Below are positions 1 to 8,705 of a stretch of DNA of 62,832 bases, in pieces. This stretch comes from Methanolinea sp. (lineage in GTDB: Archaea > Halobacteriota > Methanomicrobia > Methanomicrobiales > Methanospirillaceae): positions 1 to 62,832 of the forward strand of contig JALOPW010000006.1 of NCBI GenBank assembly GCA_025453675.1, in the 5' to 3' direction. The position numbers and the translations under genes were made by a program. The stretch's first letter is position 1; the number at the start of each line of letters is the position of its first letter. A model generated the notes under the pieces. That model ran no database searches, had not been told where the DNA came from, and worked only from the letters and a program-made list of their open reading frames with translations.

Positions 1-795
1 GGCGCCGCGCCCTGCCAGTTGTTCCCTTATGGAGAGGAGCCGCTGCTGCCGCTGCACTTCCCTTCGCACCACTTCAGCGATGAGGTCCAGTTCCTGGACT
101 CCCTTGATCTCTACACGGGCACCATCGCGGATGGAGATGTTGATGTCCTGCCGAATCGTCCCGAGGCCCCTCTTCACTCTTCCGGTAGAGCGAAGCACCA
201 TGCCCAGGTATTCGGCCATCTCCTGAACTTCTTCCGGTGTATGCATGCAGGGTGAGGTGGTGATCTCCACCAGCGGGATGCCCAGTCGGTCCAGTGAAAA
301 GACCTCGTCCTTCACTCTCTGGGCTGCTTCCTCCTCGAGGCAGATGGTCTCGATGGCTCCCCCATTCGGGAGTGAGCCGTTGACGGCCACCAGCGCCGTC
401 CTCTGGAACCCGCTGGTGTTGGATCCGTCGATGACCAGTTTGCGCATGGTGTGCACCTGGGGGATGGGGGTCATCCGGAACATCCTGGCGATCTGGAGGC
501 TGATGGCGAGGGCTTCCGTGTTGAGAGGGGCCGGGGGTTCCTCATCGTTCTCCACCAGGCAGGTGGTATCATACGTGTAATAGCAGAACCTGCGCAGGTT
601 CTTCATCTCCTCCCGCGCAGCCCGGTCGATCTCCCCGAGTTCGCTCTCGGTAGCACGCAGGTAGCGGTAGAACTCCCCGTCATGCTCTTCGAACGGGCGG
701 AGCCGGGTGGGGCAGCGGCAGAAGAGCTTCTCCCCTGTATTCAGCTGCTGGTGTATCTCGATCCCTGCCTTCAGGCCGAGGGTCTTATAGTCCAT
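1..795 (-). CDS. gatE: Glu-tRNA(Gln) amidotransferase subunit E (partial)
   Basis: GatE with GatD converts Glu-tRNA(Gln) to Gln-tRNA(Gln) in archaea. GatE binds the tRNA and activates the glutamyl group. The reading frame starts at ATG 795 with [20 protein letters not shown], the typical GatB/GatE opening. The GatB-fold motifs follow: [13 protein letters not shown] near residue 125 and [15 protein letters not shown] near residue 170. The gene runs off the left edge, so only about the first 265 codons are present and the C-terminal domains are missing. It overlaps the end of gatD by 11 nt, so the two subunits are probably translated together. Its resemblance to GatB is expected, but the pairing with gatD and the separate gatCAB cluster in this window settle the call. 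Confidence 0.95.
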   Translation of the reverse strand, partial: MDYKTLGLKAGIEIHQQLNTGEKLFCRCPTRLRPFEEHDGEFYRYLRATESELGEIDRAAREEMKNLRRFCYYTYDTTCLVENDEEPPAPLNTEALAISLQIARMFRMTPIPQVHTMRKLVIDGSNTSGFQRTALVAVNGSLPNGGAIETICLEEEAAQRVKDEVFSLDRLGIPLVEITTSPCMHTPEEVQEMAEYLGMVLRSTGRVKRGLGTIRQDINISIRDGARVEIKGVQELDLIAEVVRREVQRQQRLLSIREQLAGRGA

Positions 796-2020
796 GCCAC
801 GACCTCCGGGTATACTCGCCTTTCTGGTCCTCCCGCATCATCTGGCGTGCCTTCTCGGGATCTGGCTCGTTTCCGAGCACCCACATCAGTTTTACGAGTG
901 CTGTCTCGGGGAGCATGTCCTCACCCTCCACCACACCTGCCTTTATCAGGTCCCTCCCTGTATCATAGACCCGGTCACATACCCGGCCATGGAGGCACTG
1001 GGAAGTCATCACCACCAGCGTGCCCTGGTCGATCAAGTCTCTTATCGCGGGGATAAGGGCTGTGCTCACGTGCCCGAGCCCGCTCCCCGCTATCACGAGC
1101 CCTTTCAGGTTTTTATACGCCTCACACAGATCCGGGGACATCCCCGGGCTGAACATCATGAGGCCGCATCGAGGTTCCAGCCGGTCGCGGATCCTGGGTT
1201 CGCACGCTCCCCGCCTCACAGCCCATGGGGAGAGGGTCACCTCAAGTGAGGGATAGTCCACGTATCCCAGGGGAGGGGTCCCTATGCTTTTGAATGCGTC
1301 CCTTCTCGAGGTGTGCATCTTCCTGACCCTGGTTCCCCTGTGGATCGCGCACCTGTCATCGCTGGTGCTCCCGTGCATCACCACGGCCACTTCTCCAAGA
1401 TCTCCTGCCGCGGTGCGGGCGCTGCAGAGTGCATTCATCATATTATCGGAACTGGGGCGGTCCGCAGACCTCTGCGAGCCCACGAACACCACCGGCACGG
1501 GGGTATCAAGCATGAAACTGAGTGCCGCCGCCGAGTATGCCATGGTATCTGTACCGTGGGTGACGATCACTCCCCTGGCCCCTCCCTGAATCTCCTCAAA
1601 GACCGCTCCCGCAAGCTCCTGCCAGATGGCAGGGGTCATATTCTCAGAGAGGATGGTATAGAGCCTCCTGGTCTGATACCTGGCAATAGAACGAAGGCCC
1701 GGGATAGCCCGTAAAATGTCAGCCGCATCGAACTGGCTGGTCACCGCCCCGGTCCTGTAATCTATCCGGCTCGCGATGGTCCCCCCGGTGGAGACGATGG
1801 AGAGAGGGGGGAGGGAGGAATCCTGCTCCACCTCCACCCTTGAGAGCGCAGGCGGGACGGGACGTTCCACGAGGGTGCAATCTTCTGGGAAGACTCCTAT
1901 GTTGTACCCGGTGTCCATCTTCAGGACCGCCATACCGTCCCTGTCGGTAATATAGGTCCCGCTCCGCTCAGATCCCCCAAATGCACACCTGACCAGGTCG
2001 CCGGGAAGGAAACTGCTCAC
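785..2020 (-). CDS. gatD: Glu-tRNA(Gln) amidotransferase subunit D
   Basis: GatD is the asparaginase-like subunit that releases ammonia from glutamine for GatE. The 411-residue protein has a small N-terminal beta-barrel-like part (residues about 1-75). The asparaginase core then begins with [15 protein letters not shown], carrying the nucleophile-type TGGTI motif, and [19 protein letters not shown], carrying the HGTDT motif. Length and order match archaeal GatD. The start is a GTG at 2020 that overlaps the argH stop codon (GTGA), implying coupled translation in argH-gatD-gatE. Confidence 0.96.
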   Translation of the reverse strand: MSSFLPGDLVRCAFGGSERSGTYITDRDGMAVLKMDTGYNIGVFPEDCTLVERPVPPALSRVEVEQDSSLPPLSIVSTGGTIASRIDYRTGAVTSQFDAADILRAIPGLRSIARYQTRRLYTILSENMTPAIWQELAGAVFEEIQGGARGVIVTHGTDTMAYSAAALSFMLDTPVPVVFVGSQRSADRPSSDNMMNALCSARTAAGDLGEVAVVMHGSTSDDRCAIHRGTRVRKMHTSRRDAFKSIGTPPLGYVDYPSLEVTLSPWAVRRGACEPRIRDRLEPRCGLMMFSPGMSPDLCEAYKNLKGLVIAGSGLGHVSTALIPAIRDLIDQGTLVVMTSQCLHGRVCDRVYDTGRDLIKAGVVEGEDMLPETALVKLMWVLGNEPDPEKARQMMREDQKGEYTRRSWHGL

Positions 2021-3507
2021 GATCCAGCCTCCTTTCTCGCATCCGCAATAAGCCGCTGGATGGCCCCGGAGTAACAGGCCATCTTCTCCTCGAGCATGTG
2101 CGTATCCTCCATAAGCGCCTCTCTCCGGGAGGCCAGCGATATCTTCACCGCAAATGCCGAAGGGCTGCCCGGTGCCCTCCGGCGGTCAATGCTTGACTGC
2201 ACATCGAGTGCTGCAGCCACATCGCCGGCAGTGATCCCCAACATCGAGAGCAGTCTCTGCCCCATCTCCTGTGCGGCAAGATCAAGAGTGGGGAGATCGA
2301 GGTTTCCTTTCTGGATGGCCTTTCCCACCAGGGTGTGTGCTGTTCTGAAGGCGAATCCGTGCTTCTGGACCAGCATATCGGCAAGATCGGTTGCGGTGGA
2401 ATACCCCTTTTGGGCCTCATCTGCCATGGCAGCACTGTTGAATGTCGCTGTGGAGAGCATGTCTACCAGGAGGCGGGTGCTGTGCTTGGCATCCTGAATG
2501 CCCCTCCAGAGGCTGGGGGTCAATTCCTGAAGGTCGCGGTTATAACTCAAGGGGAGGGCCTTCTGAATAGCCAGGGAGGCGGTAGTGGACCCGAGGACAG
2601 ACGCAGCCTTGGCCCTCATCACTTCCGCGATGTCGGGATTCTTCTTCTGGGGCATGATGGAGCTCGTGGAGCAGAAGGCATCGTCAAGTTCCACGAACTT
2701 CGCAAATCCGGAACTCCATATCACCAGCTCTTCGCAGACCCGGCTGGCATGGGCCATCATAATGGAGAGATTGGAGAGCACCTCCAGGGCAAAGTCACGC
2801 GAAGCGACCGCGTCCATGGTATTCTCCAGGACCCCCTGGAAACCGAGGAGGTCTGCCGTGAATTCCCGCTGTATCGGGTAACTGGTGGAAGCAAATGCCG
2901 CTGCACCGAGTGGGCACCAGTTCACCCTCGAGAGCGCACCGGTAAGCCGCTGGAAATCACGGGTAAAAGCGGCCTCGTGGGCAAGGAGGTGGTGCGCAAG
3001 GGTGGTGGGCTGGGCGTGCTGGAGATGCGTGAACCCGGGCATGAGGGTTCCCATATGTTCTTCTGCCAGTGCCAGCAGCACTTCACGAAGCCGGATAAGG
3101 ATGGAGAGCTGCCGGGTGACATCCTCCCGGACCCGCAACCGCAGGCAGGTGGCCACTTCATCGTTCCTCGAACGCCCGATATGCAATCTCCCGCCAGTCT
3201 CCTCCCCGATCGTAGCGATGAGCAGGGTCTCAATCCCGGCGTGTATATCCTCGAACCGGTCGTCGAAGGCTGCTTCCGGGATCCCGTTGTCATAGAGTTC
3301 CAGGAGGGCCCGCAGCAACTGCCGTGCCGGCTCTTTTTCGATGATCTTCTGCCTGGAGAGCATCAGCACATGGGCAATATCCACCAAAATATCCGCATCG
3401 GCAATGCAGCGATCTGCACCCATGGACGAGAGAAAATGCATCATCTCCCCGCTCCGTTCCCCTGTGAGCCGTCCCCTGCGCACCACGTCGTGCTCCATCC
3501 TTTCCAT
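2017..3507 (-). CDS. argH: argininosuccinate lyase
   Basis: This enzyme cleaves argininosuccinate to arginine and fumarate, the last step of arginine biosynthesis. The 496-residue protein carries the fumarase/aspartase-superfamily signature SSIMPQKKNPD near residue 280. It also has the N-terminal GRSRNDEVATCLRLRVR substrate-binding region and TRDFQRLTGALSRVN. Length is normal. A second ATG at 3498 gives MEHDVVRRGRL and is an equally good start. It is the first gene of a tight argH-gatD-gatE run. The fumarate it releases could feed the fumarase encoded at 7869-9268, but that link is only inferred. Confidence 0.96.
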   Translation of the reverse strand: MERMEHDVVRRGRLTGERSGEMMHFLSSMGADRCIADADILVDIAHVLMLSRQKIIEKEPARQLLRALLELYDNGIPEAAFDDRFEDIHAGIETLLIATIGEETGGRLHIGRSRNDEVATCLRLRVREDVTRQLSILIRLREVLLALAEEHMGTLMPGFTHLQHAQPTTLAHHLLAHEAAFTRDFQRLTGALSRVNWCPLGAAAFASTSYPIQREFTADLLGFQGVLENTMDAVASRDFALEVLSNLSIMMAHASRVCEELVIWSSGFAKFVELDDAFCSTSSIMPQKKNPDIAEVMRAKAASVLGSTTASLAIQKALPLSYNRDLQELTPSLWRGIQDAKHSTRLLVDMLSTATFNSAAMADEAQKGYSTATDLADMLVQKHGFAFRTAHTLVGKAIQKGNLDLPTLDLAAQEMGQRLLSMLGITAGDVAAALDVQSSIDRRRAPGSPSAFAVKISLASRREALMEDTHMLEEKMACYSGAIQRLIADARKEAGS

Positions 3508-3540
3508 TACCTCGCATACAGGTAAGACGCTGGAATGAGA

Positions 3541-4071
3541 TTAAAGCCACGCTTTCCGGGCCGCGAGTTCGATTGCCCTCTGCACGGATTCCCTGGGGAT
3601 GATCGTGGCAACAGGCAGATTCACCAGCTGCTCGATGACGCTGCTGACAATGGGGGCACAGACGATAGCGGCCGCTCCTTCCCTCTCTGCCCTGATTGCG
3701 GCAATGATTGCCTCCTCCATAGTATGCACGGGATATTCACGTACTCTTACCTTCCGGCCGTCGACCTCGGCATTCCGCTCCTGTATCACGTCCAGGACCG
3801 GGCGGGCTGCGATCAGGCCGATAAACTCCCCCTCGGCAGAGTGGGTAATTCTCCGCATCGCGTGGACCACCGCACGAAGGGTGGAGAGGTTGGGTGATCG
3901 CTTTCCATGCACCATCTTGTAGAGGGAACTCGGGGCGATGCCACTCTTCTCGGAGAGTTCCCTGACACTGATTCGCAGGTCACGGCGCATAACCTCGCGA
4001 AGGGTGTGCACAAATTCCTCATCAGAGATAAGAGCCGCCTTGATCAGCCGATCGACAGGATCACTCTGCAT
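3541..4071 (-). CDS. XRE-family DNA-binding regulator
   Basis: This is a predicted transcription regulator of 176 residues. Residues about 30-75 form a helix-turn-helix: SVRELSEKSGIAPSSLYKMV followed by HGKRSPNLSTLRAVVHAM, the XRE/Cro pattern. The C-terminal half (about 85-176) has alternating hydrophobic stretches such as GAAAIVCAPIVSSVIEQLV and VATIIPRESVQRAIELA. These suggest a ligand-sensing alpha/beta domain that I cannot name. It lies 33 nt before argH on the same strand and is divergent from the ABC importer at 4263, so either could be its target. No operator was recognised. Confidence 0.85.
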   Translation of the reverse strand: MQSDPVDRLIKAALISDEEFVHTLREVMRRDLRISVRELSEKSGIAPSSLYKMVHGKRSPNLSTLRAVVHAMRRITHSAEGEFIGLIAARPVLDVIQERNAEVDGRKVRVREYPVHTMEEAIIAAIRAEREGAAAIVCAPIVSSVIEQLVNLPVATIIPRESVQRAIELAARKAWL

Positions 4072-4108
4072 TGTGTATTCTCCTCTGGGTGAGATCTACG
4101 CTTCATAG

Positions 4109-4119
4109 GTATAACCCTT
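4109..4119 (-). promoter_or_regulatory. candidate promoter of the XRE regulator
   Basis: On the minus strand a GGGTTATACC motif lies about 40 nt before the ATG at 4071. Position and composition fit an archaeal TATA box. It sits in an AT-rich gap shared with the divergent ABC operon. Confidence 0.4.
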
Positions 4120-4207
4120 TTGTCCATTTCTCCTGCTCAATTTTTACTTTTGTCATAATAATAGATACATTAATACCATATTTTAATTATTTTTAGTAAT
4201 AAAAGCC

Positions 4208-4214
4208 ATATATT
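4208..4214 (+). promoter_or_regulatory. candidate TATA box of the ABC importer operon
   Basis: ATATATT lies in a strongly AT-rich gap (about 4130-4260), roughly 50 nt before the ATG at 4263. This fits an archaeal TATA box with a short leader. The gap between the divergent regulator and this operon is the natural place for an operator, but none was identified. Confidence 0.4.
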
Positions 4215-4262
4215 GGTCATCTTTCGGAGAATTTAAGAGATGGACGCGATAAAATATTCTCC

Positions 4263-5498
4263 ATGAAATTTTCATACGTGTGTGCAATTGTAGGCGTGCT
4301 GTTCTGTGCAGCCCTGATCGCCGGATGCATCAACCCTGCTCCGCCTTCGGGCACTCCGACGCCCACGACGCCCGCATCTGCTGGCACCGTCATCGTCACC
4401 TACGCCAAGGGAACGGGACCCATGCCTACCCTGCTCGGAACCGATCAGATCGATGGCTACATCGCCTGGCAACCCTTCGTTGAGGTCCCGCCACTGGTGG
4501 GAATTGGAAAAGTCCTGATCTATTCCGGCGATCTCCCCCCTGCAGGCAAATGGAAGAACCATCCCTGCTGCGTCTTCACTGCCACTGACGGGATGATTAA
4601 GGGCAACCCGGAACTCGCGAATGCCATGACGGCGGCGTTAATACTCTCCACGCGCTACCTGGAGGAACACCCGGATGAGAGCGCCGAGATTGTCGCAGAC
4701 TGGCTGGCAGGGAAGGGGAACTTCACCTACGGCGATATCTCCGTATCTTCGGTGGAGGTGCTGAAGAGGGCATTCCCCACGGTGAAGTTCGTGAATGAGC
4801 CAACCGATGGGTGGATGGACTCGAATATCGAATTCGTGTATGCCTTAAGAGACCTTAACGTCCTCACAGGGTCTCTTCAGAATTCCACAGACAGTGAGTC
4901 AAAGGAGATACTCTTTGACAAGAGCCCATATGTTGCCGCCAAGTCCATGATTGATGCAAGGAATATTGTTGCACCTGCCCCGGTGAAGGACCCGGTCGGG
5001 GTGGGTTACCTGATGTCAGACCATCATGCCGCGCTCTTTGTGGCCATCAAAAAATGGCAGTACTTCAATGACACCTATGGCATCGCCATCAAGCCCAGGG
5101 ATCTCTCCGCATCCAGGCCGGATACCGCAGACCTCCTCGTGAATGGAAAACCGGTTGCCGAGCTCAAGTTAGTCTCGGGTGACGCCGGTCCCCAGCTGAT
5201 GCAGCTGATGGCCACCGACAATATCCAGTTTGCACTGGTAGGTAATCCCCCGGCAATCTCAGCCGCAGACAAGGGTACTCCGGTCAAGATCATCATGGCC
5301 ATCAACTCGGAGGGATCCGGAGTGGTGGTGACCGAGGACTCCCCCGCTATCGACTGGAACAGCTTTGTCACATGGGCAAAAGAGCGATCTGCAGCCGGAA
5401 AACCGCTGAAGATCGCGGCTCCTGGAAAGGGCTCCATACAGGACGTCATGATCCGGTACTCCCTGGAAGCAAGCGGTTTATCAGTGAAGGAAGGATAA
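4263..5498 (+). CDS. ABC transporter substrate-binding lipoprotein, SsuA/TauA/NMT1-like, circularly permuted
   Basis: This is the extracytoplasmic binding protein of an importer in the nitrate/sulfonate/taurine group. A lipoprotein signal occupies residues 1-22 (lipobox ALIAGC, Cys22), followed by a Pro/Thr linker. Residues about 41-231 match what is normally the C-terminal half: KGTGPMPTLLGTDQIDGYIA, the NHPCCVF motif, NPELANAM, and a closing YVAAKSMIDA. Residues about 245-411 match the normal N-terminal half: GVGYLMSDHHAALFVA, GDAGPQLMQLM, FALVGNPPAI, PGKGSIQDVMIRY. The protein stops at SGLSVKEG, exactly where usual homologues continue into the segment now at residue 41. Length (411) is about that of one full binding protein, so this is a permutation, not a duplication. 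The permease starts 12 nt downstream. The substrate is unknown. The family is clear; natural permutation is inferred. Confidence 0.88.
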   Translation: MKFSYVCAIVGVLFCAALIAGCINPAPPSGTPTPTTPASAGTVIVTYAKGTGPMPTLLGTDQIDGYIAWQPFVEVPPLVGIGKVLIYSGDLPPAGKWKNHPCCVFTATDGMIKGNPELANAMTAALILSTRYLEEHPDESAEIVADWLAGKGNFTYGDISVSSVEVLKRAFPTVKFVNEPTDGWMDSNIEFVYALRDLNVLTGSLQNSTDSESKEILFDKSPYVAAKSMIDARNIVAPAPVKDPVGVGYLMSDHHAALFVAIKKWQYFNDTYGIAIKPRDLSASRPDTADLLVNGKPVAELKLVSGDAGPQLMQLMATDNIQFALVGNPPAISAADKGTPVKIIMAINSEGSGVVVTEDSPAIDWNSFVTWAKERSAAGKPLKIAAPGKGSIQDVMIRYSLEASGLSVKEG

Positions 5499-5510
5499 CC
5501 TTAGGGGACA

Positions 5511-6275
5511 ATGAGGTATCTCCGGTTCCTCCTCCCCATTCTTCTTGTCGTGGGCTGGGAGATCGCGTCCTGGATCATCAACAATCCATTTATTGTCCCC
5601 TCTCTTACAACCGTAATTCCCATACTGATGCATCCTCTCAGCACCGAGTATACCCTCGGGACCGGGAGCATGGTGGAGAATGCATCTATTAGTATCCAGC
5701 GTGTAGGCCTGGGATTCCTTGTCGCTGCGGCCGTAGCCATTCCGCTTGGCATCCTGATGGGGCGGTCGACCCTTCTCAACGATTTCTTTGACTCAACCAT
5801 CGAGCTCCTCCGGCCCATCCCTCCCCTGGCATGGGTCCCGCTGGCCCTCGCATGGTTCAAGATTGGGCTCACCTCCATTGTATTCATCATCTTCATAGGG
5901 GCGTTCTTCCCCATACTCCTGAACACCATCGACGGGGTGAGATCGGTCAAGAAGACATGGCTCGAAGTGGCAACCACGCTTGGGGCAAAAGAGCGGCAGA
6001 TAATGGCAAAGGTCGTACTCCCCGGGGCCGCGCCCACCATATGGACGGGGCTTCGGGTGGGGTTCGGGATCGCCTGGATGTGCGTCGTTGCCGCGGAGTG
6101 GCTTCCCGGCATCTCCAAGGGCCTCGGCTACCTGATACTCTATGCCTACAACTTCGGCCAGACCAACCTGATCATAGCCGGGATGGTGGTCATCGGGGTC
6201 ATCGGTCTTCTTATCGACTTCGTCTTCAAGCGGGTGGAGAGACGATGGTTCTCCTGGAGGGGGCTTGAGCGATGA
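5511..6275 (+). CDS. ABC transporter permease, SsuC/TauC-like
   Basis: This is the membrane channel subunit of the importer. The 254-residue protein has about six hydrophobic segments. It carries the BPD_transp_1 coupling-helix pattern EVATTLGAKERQIMAKVVLP near residue 155-175 and PIPPLAWVPLALAWF near residue 103. Both are characteristic of the nitrate/sulfonate/taurine permease group. It lies 12 nt after the binding-protein gene and 37 nt before the ATPase, so the three genes form one operon. Confidence 0.94.
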   Translation: MRYLRFLLPILLVVGWEIASWIINNPFIVPSLTTVIPILMHPLSTEYTLGTGSMVENASISIQRVGLGFLVAAAVAIPLGILMGRSTLLNDFFDSTIELLRPIPPLAWVPLALAWFKIGLTSIVFIIFIGAFFPILLNTIDGVRSVKKTWLEVATTLGAKERQIMAKVVLPGAAPTIWTGLRVGFGIAWMCVVAAEWLPGISKGLGYLILYAYNFGQTNLIIAGMVVIGVIGLLIDFVFKRVERRWFSWRGLER

Positions 6276-6312
6276 ATCAAATCCCTGGATACCCGCACGG
6301 AGGTGATCTTCG

Positions 6313-7077
6313 ATGAGCCTGGTTCTCAAAAACCTCTCCAAATCCTTTGCAGGGGAAGGAAAGGCTCAGGTGGAGGCACTCTCCCATATCGACCTCGAGG
6401 TCAGGGATGGCGAGTTCGTCTCGGTCCTGGGCCCCTCGGGGTGCGGGAAGACAACCCTGCTCCGGATCATCGCCGGGCTCGACCATGCAACAGGTGGGAC
6501 CATCCAGCTGGATGGGAGGTTGATTGATGGCCCCTGTCCCAGGATGGCCATGATATTCCAGGAATACTCTCTCTACCCCTGGAGGACGGTAATCGACAAC
6601 ATCGCGTTCGGCCTTGAGATGAAAGGCATGGAGAAGCAGGAGAGGAGGGAGAAGGCGCTTGAGTTCCTGGAACTGGTCGGCCTCGTCGATTTTGCCGGCA
6701 ACTATCCTTATGAGCTCTCGGGGGGCATGCGCCAGAGGGTGGCCGTGGCCCGGGCACTTGCGATCGACCCCCAGATTCTCCTGATGGACGAACCTTTCGG
6801 TGCCCTGGATGCCCAGACCAGGAACATGCTGCAGCGGGAACTCCTGGAGATATGGGAGAAGACCAGGAAGACTGTCCTCTTCGTCACCCACAGCGTGGAT
6901 GAGGCGGTTTTCCTCTCAGACCGGGTCGTGGTGCTGACATCACGCCCGGGAGCTATCAGGGAAGTGGTCCCCATCGATCTCCCGCGTCCCAGGGAGAGGA
7001 CCGGTGCAGAATTCGCCAGTATACGCCGGTATGTCCTGGATCACGTGGAACACTCCGCGAATCCCAGTAAGGTTTAA
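6313..7077 (+). CDS. ABC transporter ATP-binding protein, SsuB/TauB-like
   Basis: This is the ATPase that powers the importer. In the 254-residue protein I see Walker A GPSGCGKTT (about 36-44), a Q-loop in MIFQEYSLYPW, signature LSGGMRQRVAVARAL (about 136-150), Walker B ILLMDEPFGALD and the H-loop FVTHSVDEA. The start is well supported by a strong Shine-Dalgarno sequence, GGAGGTGATC at 6299-6308, just before ATG 6313. It is the last gene of the importer operon. Confidence 0.96.
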   Translation: MSLVLKNLSKSFAGEGKAQVEALSHIDLEVRDGEFVSVLGPSGCGKTTLLRIIAGLDHATGGTIQLDGRLIDGPCPRMAMIFQEYSLYPWRTVIDNIAFGLEMKGMEKQERREKALEFLELVGLVDFAGNYPYELSGGMRQRVAVARALAIDPQILLMDEPFGALDAQTRNMLQRELLEIWEKTRKTVLFVTHSVDEAVFLSDRVVVLTSRPGAIREVVPIDLPRPRERTGAEFASIRRYVLDHVEHSANPSKV

Positions 7078-7092
7078 TAAGGCACATCCCCA

Positions 7093-7101
7093 TTTTATAA
7101 A
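7093..7101 (+). promoter_or_regulatory. TATA box of the L10e gene
   Basis: TTTTATAAA lies about 30 nt before ATG 7131, preceded by a purine-poor stretch. It is a near-ideal archaeal TATA box and gives the ribosomal protein gene its own promoter, separate from the importer operon. Confidence 0.6.
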
Positions 7102-7130
7102 GCACAGATAGGGACCAGGAGTTCTCAATC

Positions 7131-7667
7131 ATGGTACGAAAACCAGGAAAAATGTACAGGAACATCTCAAAAAAAGCCTATACCCGCAGGGAGTATATGG
7201 GCGGAGTTCCCGGGAGTAAAGTGGTGCAGTTTGATATGGGCAATCTCTCCCAGGACTTTCCCATGGCCGTCAGCCTGTCAGTGGAAGAGGCCTGCCAGAT
7301 CCGCCACACCGCGCTCGAGGCAGCACGTATCAGTATCAACCGTCACCTGATCAAGGACGTCGGGAGGATGAACTACCGGCTGAAGCTCCGGGTCTTCCCC
7401 CACCATGTGCTCCGGGAAAACAAGCAGGCAACCGGTGCAGGAGCAGACCGTGTATCTGAAGGGATGCGGCTCTCGTTCGGAAAGGCTGTCGGAACTGCAG
7501 CCCGCGTGGCACCAGGACAGGAGATTTATACCGTGTATACAACCCCCCAGTACCTTGCCCAGGTGAAAACCGCACTCAGGTCGGGCGGCCACAAGCTACC
7601 CTCCCCTTCCTTTGTCACCATCAAGGAGAAAGCAGTCCCTGAATCACCTGCTCCCCAGCAGGCATAA
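7131..7667 (+). CDS. rpl10e: large ribosomal subunit protein L10e (uL16)
   Basis: This is the archaeal/eukaryotic counterpart of bacterial L16, a 50S protein near the peptidyl-transferase region. The 178-residue protein begins [20 protein letters not shown]. It contains the conserved [19 protein letters not shown] region (about 84-102) and [16 protein letters not shown]. Length is normal for the family. It is a single gene with its own TATA box and a following T-run. Confidence 0.97.
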   Translation: MVRKPGKMYRNISKKAYTRREYMGGVPGSKVVQFDMGNLSQDFPMAVSLSVEEACQIRHTALEAARISINRHLIKDVGRMNYRLKLRVFPHHVLRENKQATGAGADRVSEGMRLSFGKAVGTAARVAPGQEIYTVYTTPQYLAQVKTALRSGGHKLPSPSFVTIKEKAVPESPAPQQA

Positions 7668-7675
7668 TTTTTTTT
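7668..7675 (+). terminator. T-tract terminator after L10e
   Basis: A run of eight T residues directly follows the L10e stop codon. Oligo-T tracts act as intrinsic terminators in archaea. Confidence 0.55.
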
Positions 7676-7832
7676 CCTGATATTCCCCTTCATCCCGTCT
7701 TATTCTGTGGAGAGGATAATCCAGAGAAGCCCATTTTTTACCTGACCGGATTCTTTCTCAGGTGATATGCTGTGCGAGAGATGCACAAGATCCCGCCGGT
7801 ATATATTCCCCGCCCATTCGTGCGTTATCACA

Positions 7833-7840
7833 ATATATAT
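7833..7840 (+). promoter_or_regulatory. TATA box of the fumarase/Kor/Suc operon
   Basis: ATATATAT lies about 30 nt before ATG 7869. Initiation about 25 nt downstream would fall within a few bases of the start codon. No Shine-Dalgarno sequence precedes this ATG, so the first gene of the operon may be read from a leaderless mRNA. A second TATA-like stretch lies near 7800-7807. Confidence 0.5.
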
Positions 7841-7868
7841 TCCACCCTATCGCCTAATTTTATAGAAT

Positions 7869-8705
7869 ATGATCCCTCTCCCCGACCCTTCTCTCCTCTC
7901 CGCCATCACCCATGCTACCTGCGAGGCTTTCCGGCAGGCCGAGATCAACCTCCCACCAGATGTGGTGCAGGCTCTCCGGAATGCACGTGAAAAGGAGACG
8001 AGCGAGATTGCCAGGGGGGAACTTACCAATATCCTCACCAACCTGGAGATGGCTGGGTCACTCCGCGTTCCCATCTGCCAGGACACCGGGGTGCCGGTCA
8101 TCTATCTCACCATGCCGCCCGGCATCCCGCTCACCACCGGTATTTATGACGCCATTGCCGAGGGGGTGAGGGAGGCGACAAGGGAGATTCCTCTCCGGCC
8201 AAACGTGGTGGACCCCCTTACAAGGGAGAATACCGGAGATAATACAGGTGTTGGGATGCCTGCCATTCATGTCCGGCCTGGTGATCGTTTCACCATCACG
8301 GTGCTGCCCAAGGGTGCAGGGGCCGAGAACATGTCCAGGATCACCATGATGCTCCCCTCTGAGAGGGAGCAGATACACAAGTTCGTGGCCGAGACCATGC
8401 TCCTTGCCGGGGGAAGACCCTGCCCTCCGGTGATCCTCGGTGTGGGGATCGGGAGCACGTTCGACGGGGCTGCAGCGCTCGCAAAGGAAGCTCTGCTCGA
8501 ACCTATCGACACCATGACCCCCTACGAAGAGCAGATCCTGGCGGCGGTGAATACGCTCGGCATAGGGCCGATGGGCCTCGGTGGGAGCACAACGGCACTT
8601 GCGGTCAAGGTCAAGACCGGTGGGTGCCATACCGCATCACTCCCGGTCGCGGTCAATGTCCAGTGCTGGGCCTGCCGGAGGGCCACTGTGGAGGTGCCAT
8701 ATTGA
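7869..8705 (+). CDS. fumA: fumarate hydratase class I, alpha (N-terminal) subunit
   Basis: This is the larger subunit of the two-subunit iron-sulfur fumarase, which interconverts fumarate and malate. The 278-residue protein has MAGSLRVPICQDTGVPVIYL, with one cluster-ligand-type Cys. It also has VDPLTRENTGDNTGVGMPAIHV, GAGAENMSRITMM and LGIGPMGLGGSTTALAVKVK, followed by the CHTASLPVAVNVQCWA Cys region. It is the first of eight overlapping genes (fumA-fumB-korDABC-sucCD) covering much of the path from malate/fumarate to 2-oxoglutarate, which methanogens use for glutamate synthesis. It lacks an obvious ribosome binding site and may be leaderless. Confidence 0.95.
   Translation: MIPLPDPSLLSAITHATCEAFRQAEINLPPDVVQALRNAREKETSEIARGELTNILTNLEMAGSLRVPICQDTGVPVIYLTMPPGIPLTTGIYDAIAEGVREATREIPLRPNVVDPLTRENTGDNTGVGMPAIHVRPGDRFTITVLPKGAGAENMSRITMMLPSEREQIHKFVAETMLLAGGRPCPPVILGVGIGSTFDGAAALAKEALLEPIDTMTPYEEQILAAVNTLGIGPMGLGGSTTALAVKVKTGGCHTASLPVAVNVQCWACRRATVEVPY

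Noticed and set aside
2335-3525. Long plus-strand frame opposite argH
   Set aside because: It mirrors argH on the other strand. The argH signature and length leave no doubt which strand codes.
4263-5498. The permuted binding protein explained as two adjacent genes or a duplication
   Set aside because: It is one uninterrupted frame with one copy of each half, and a single lipoprotein signal.
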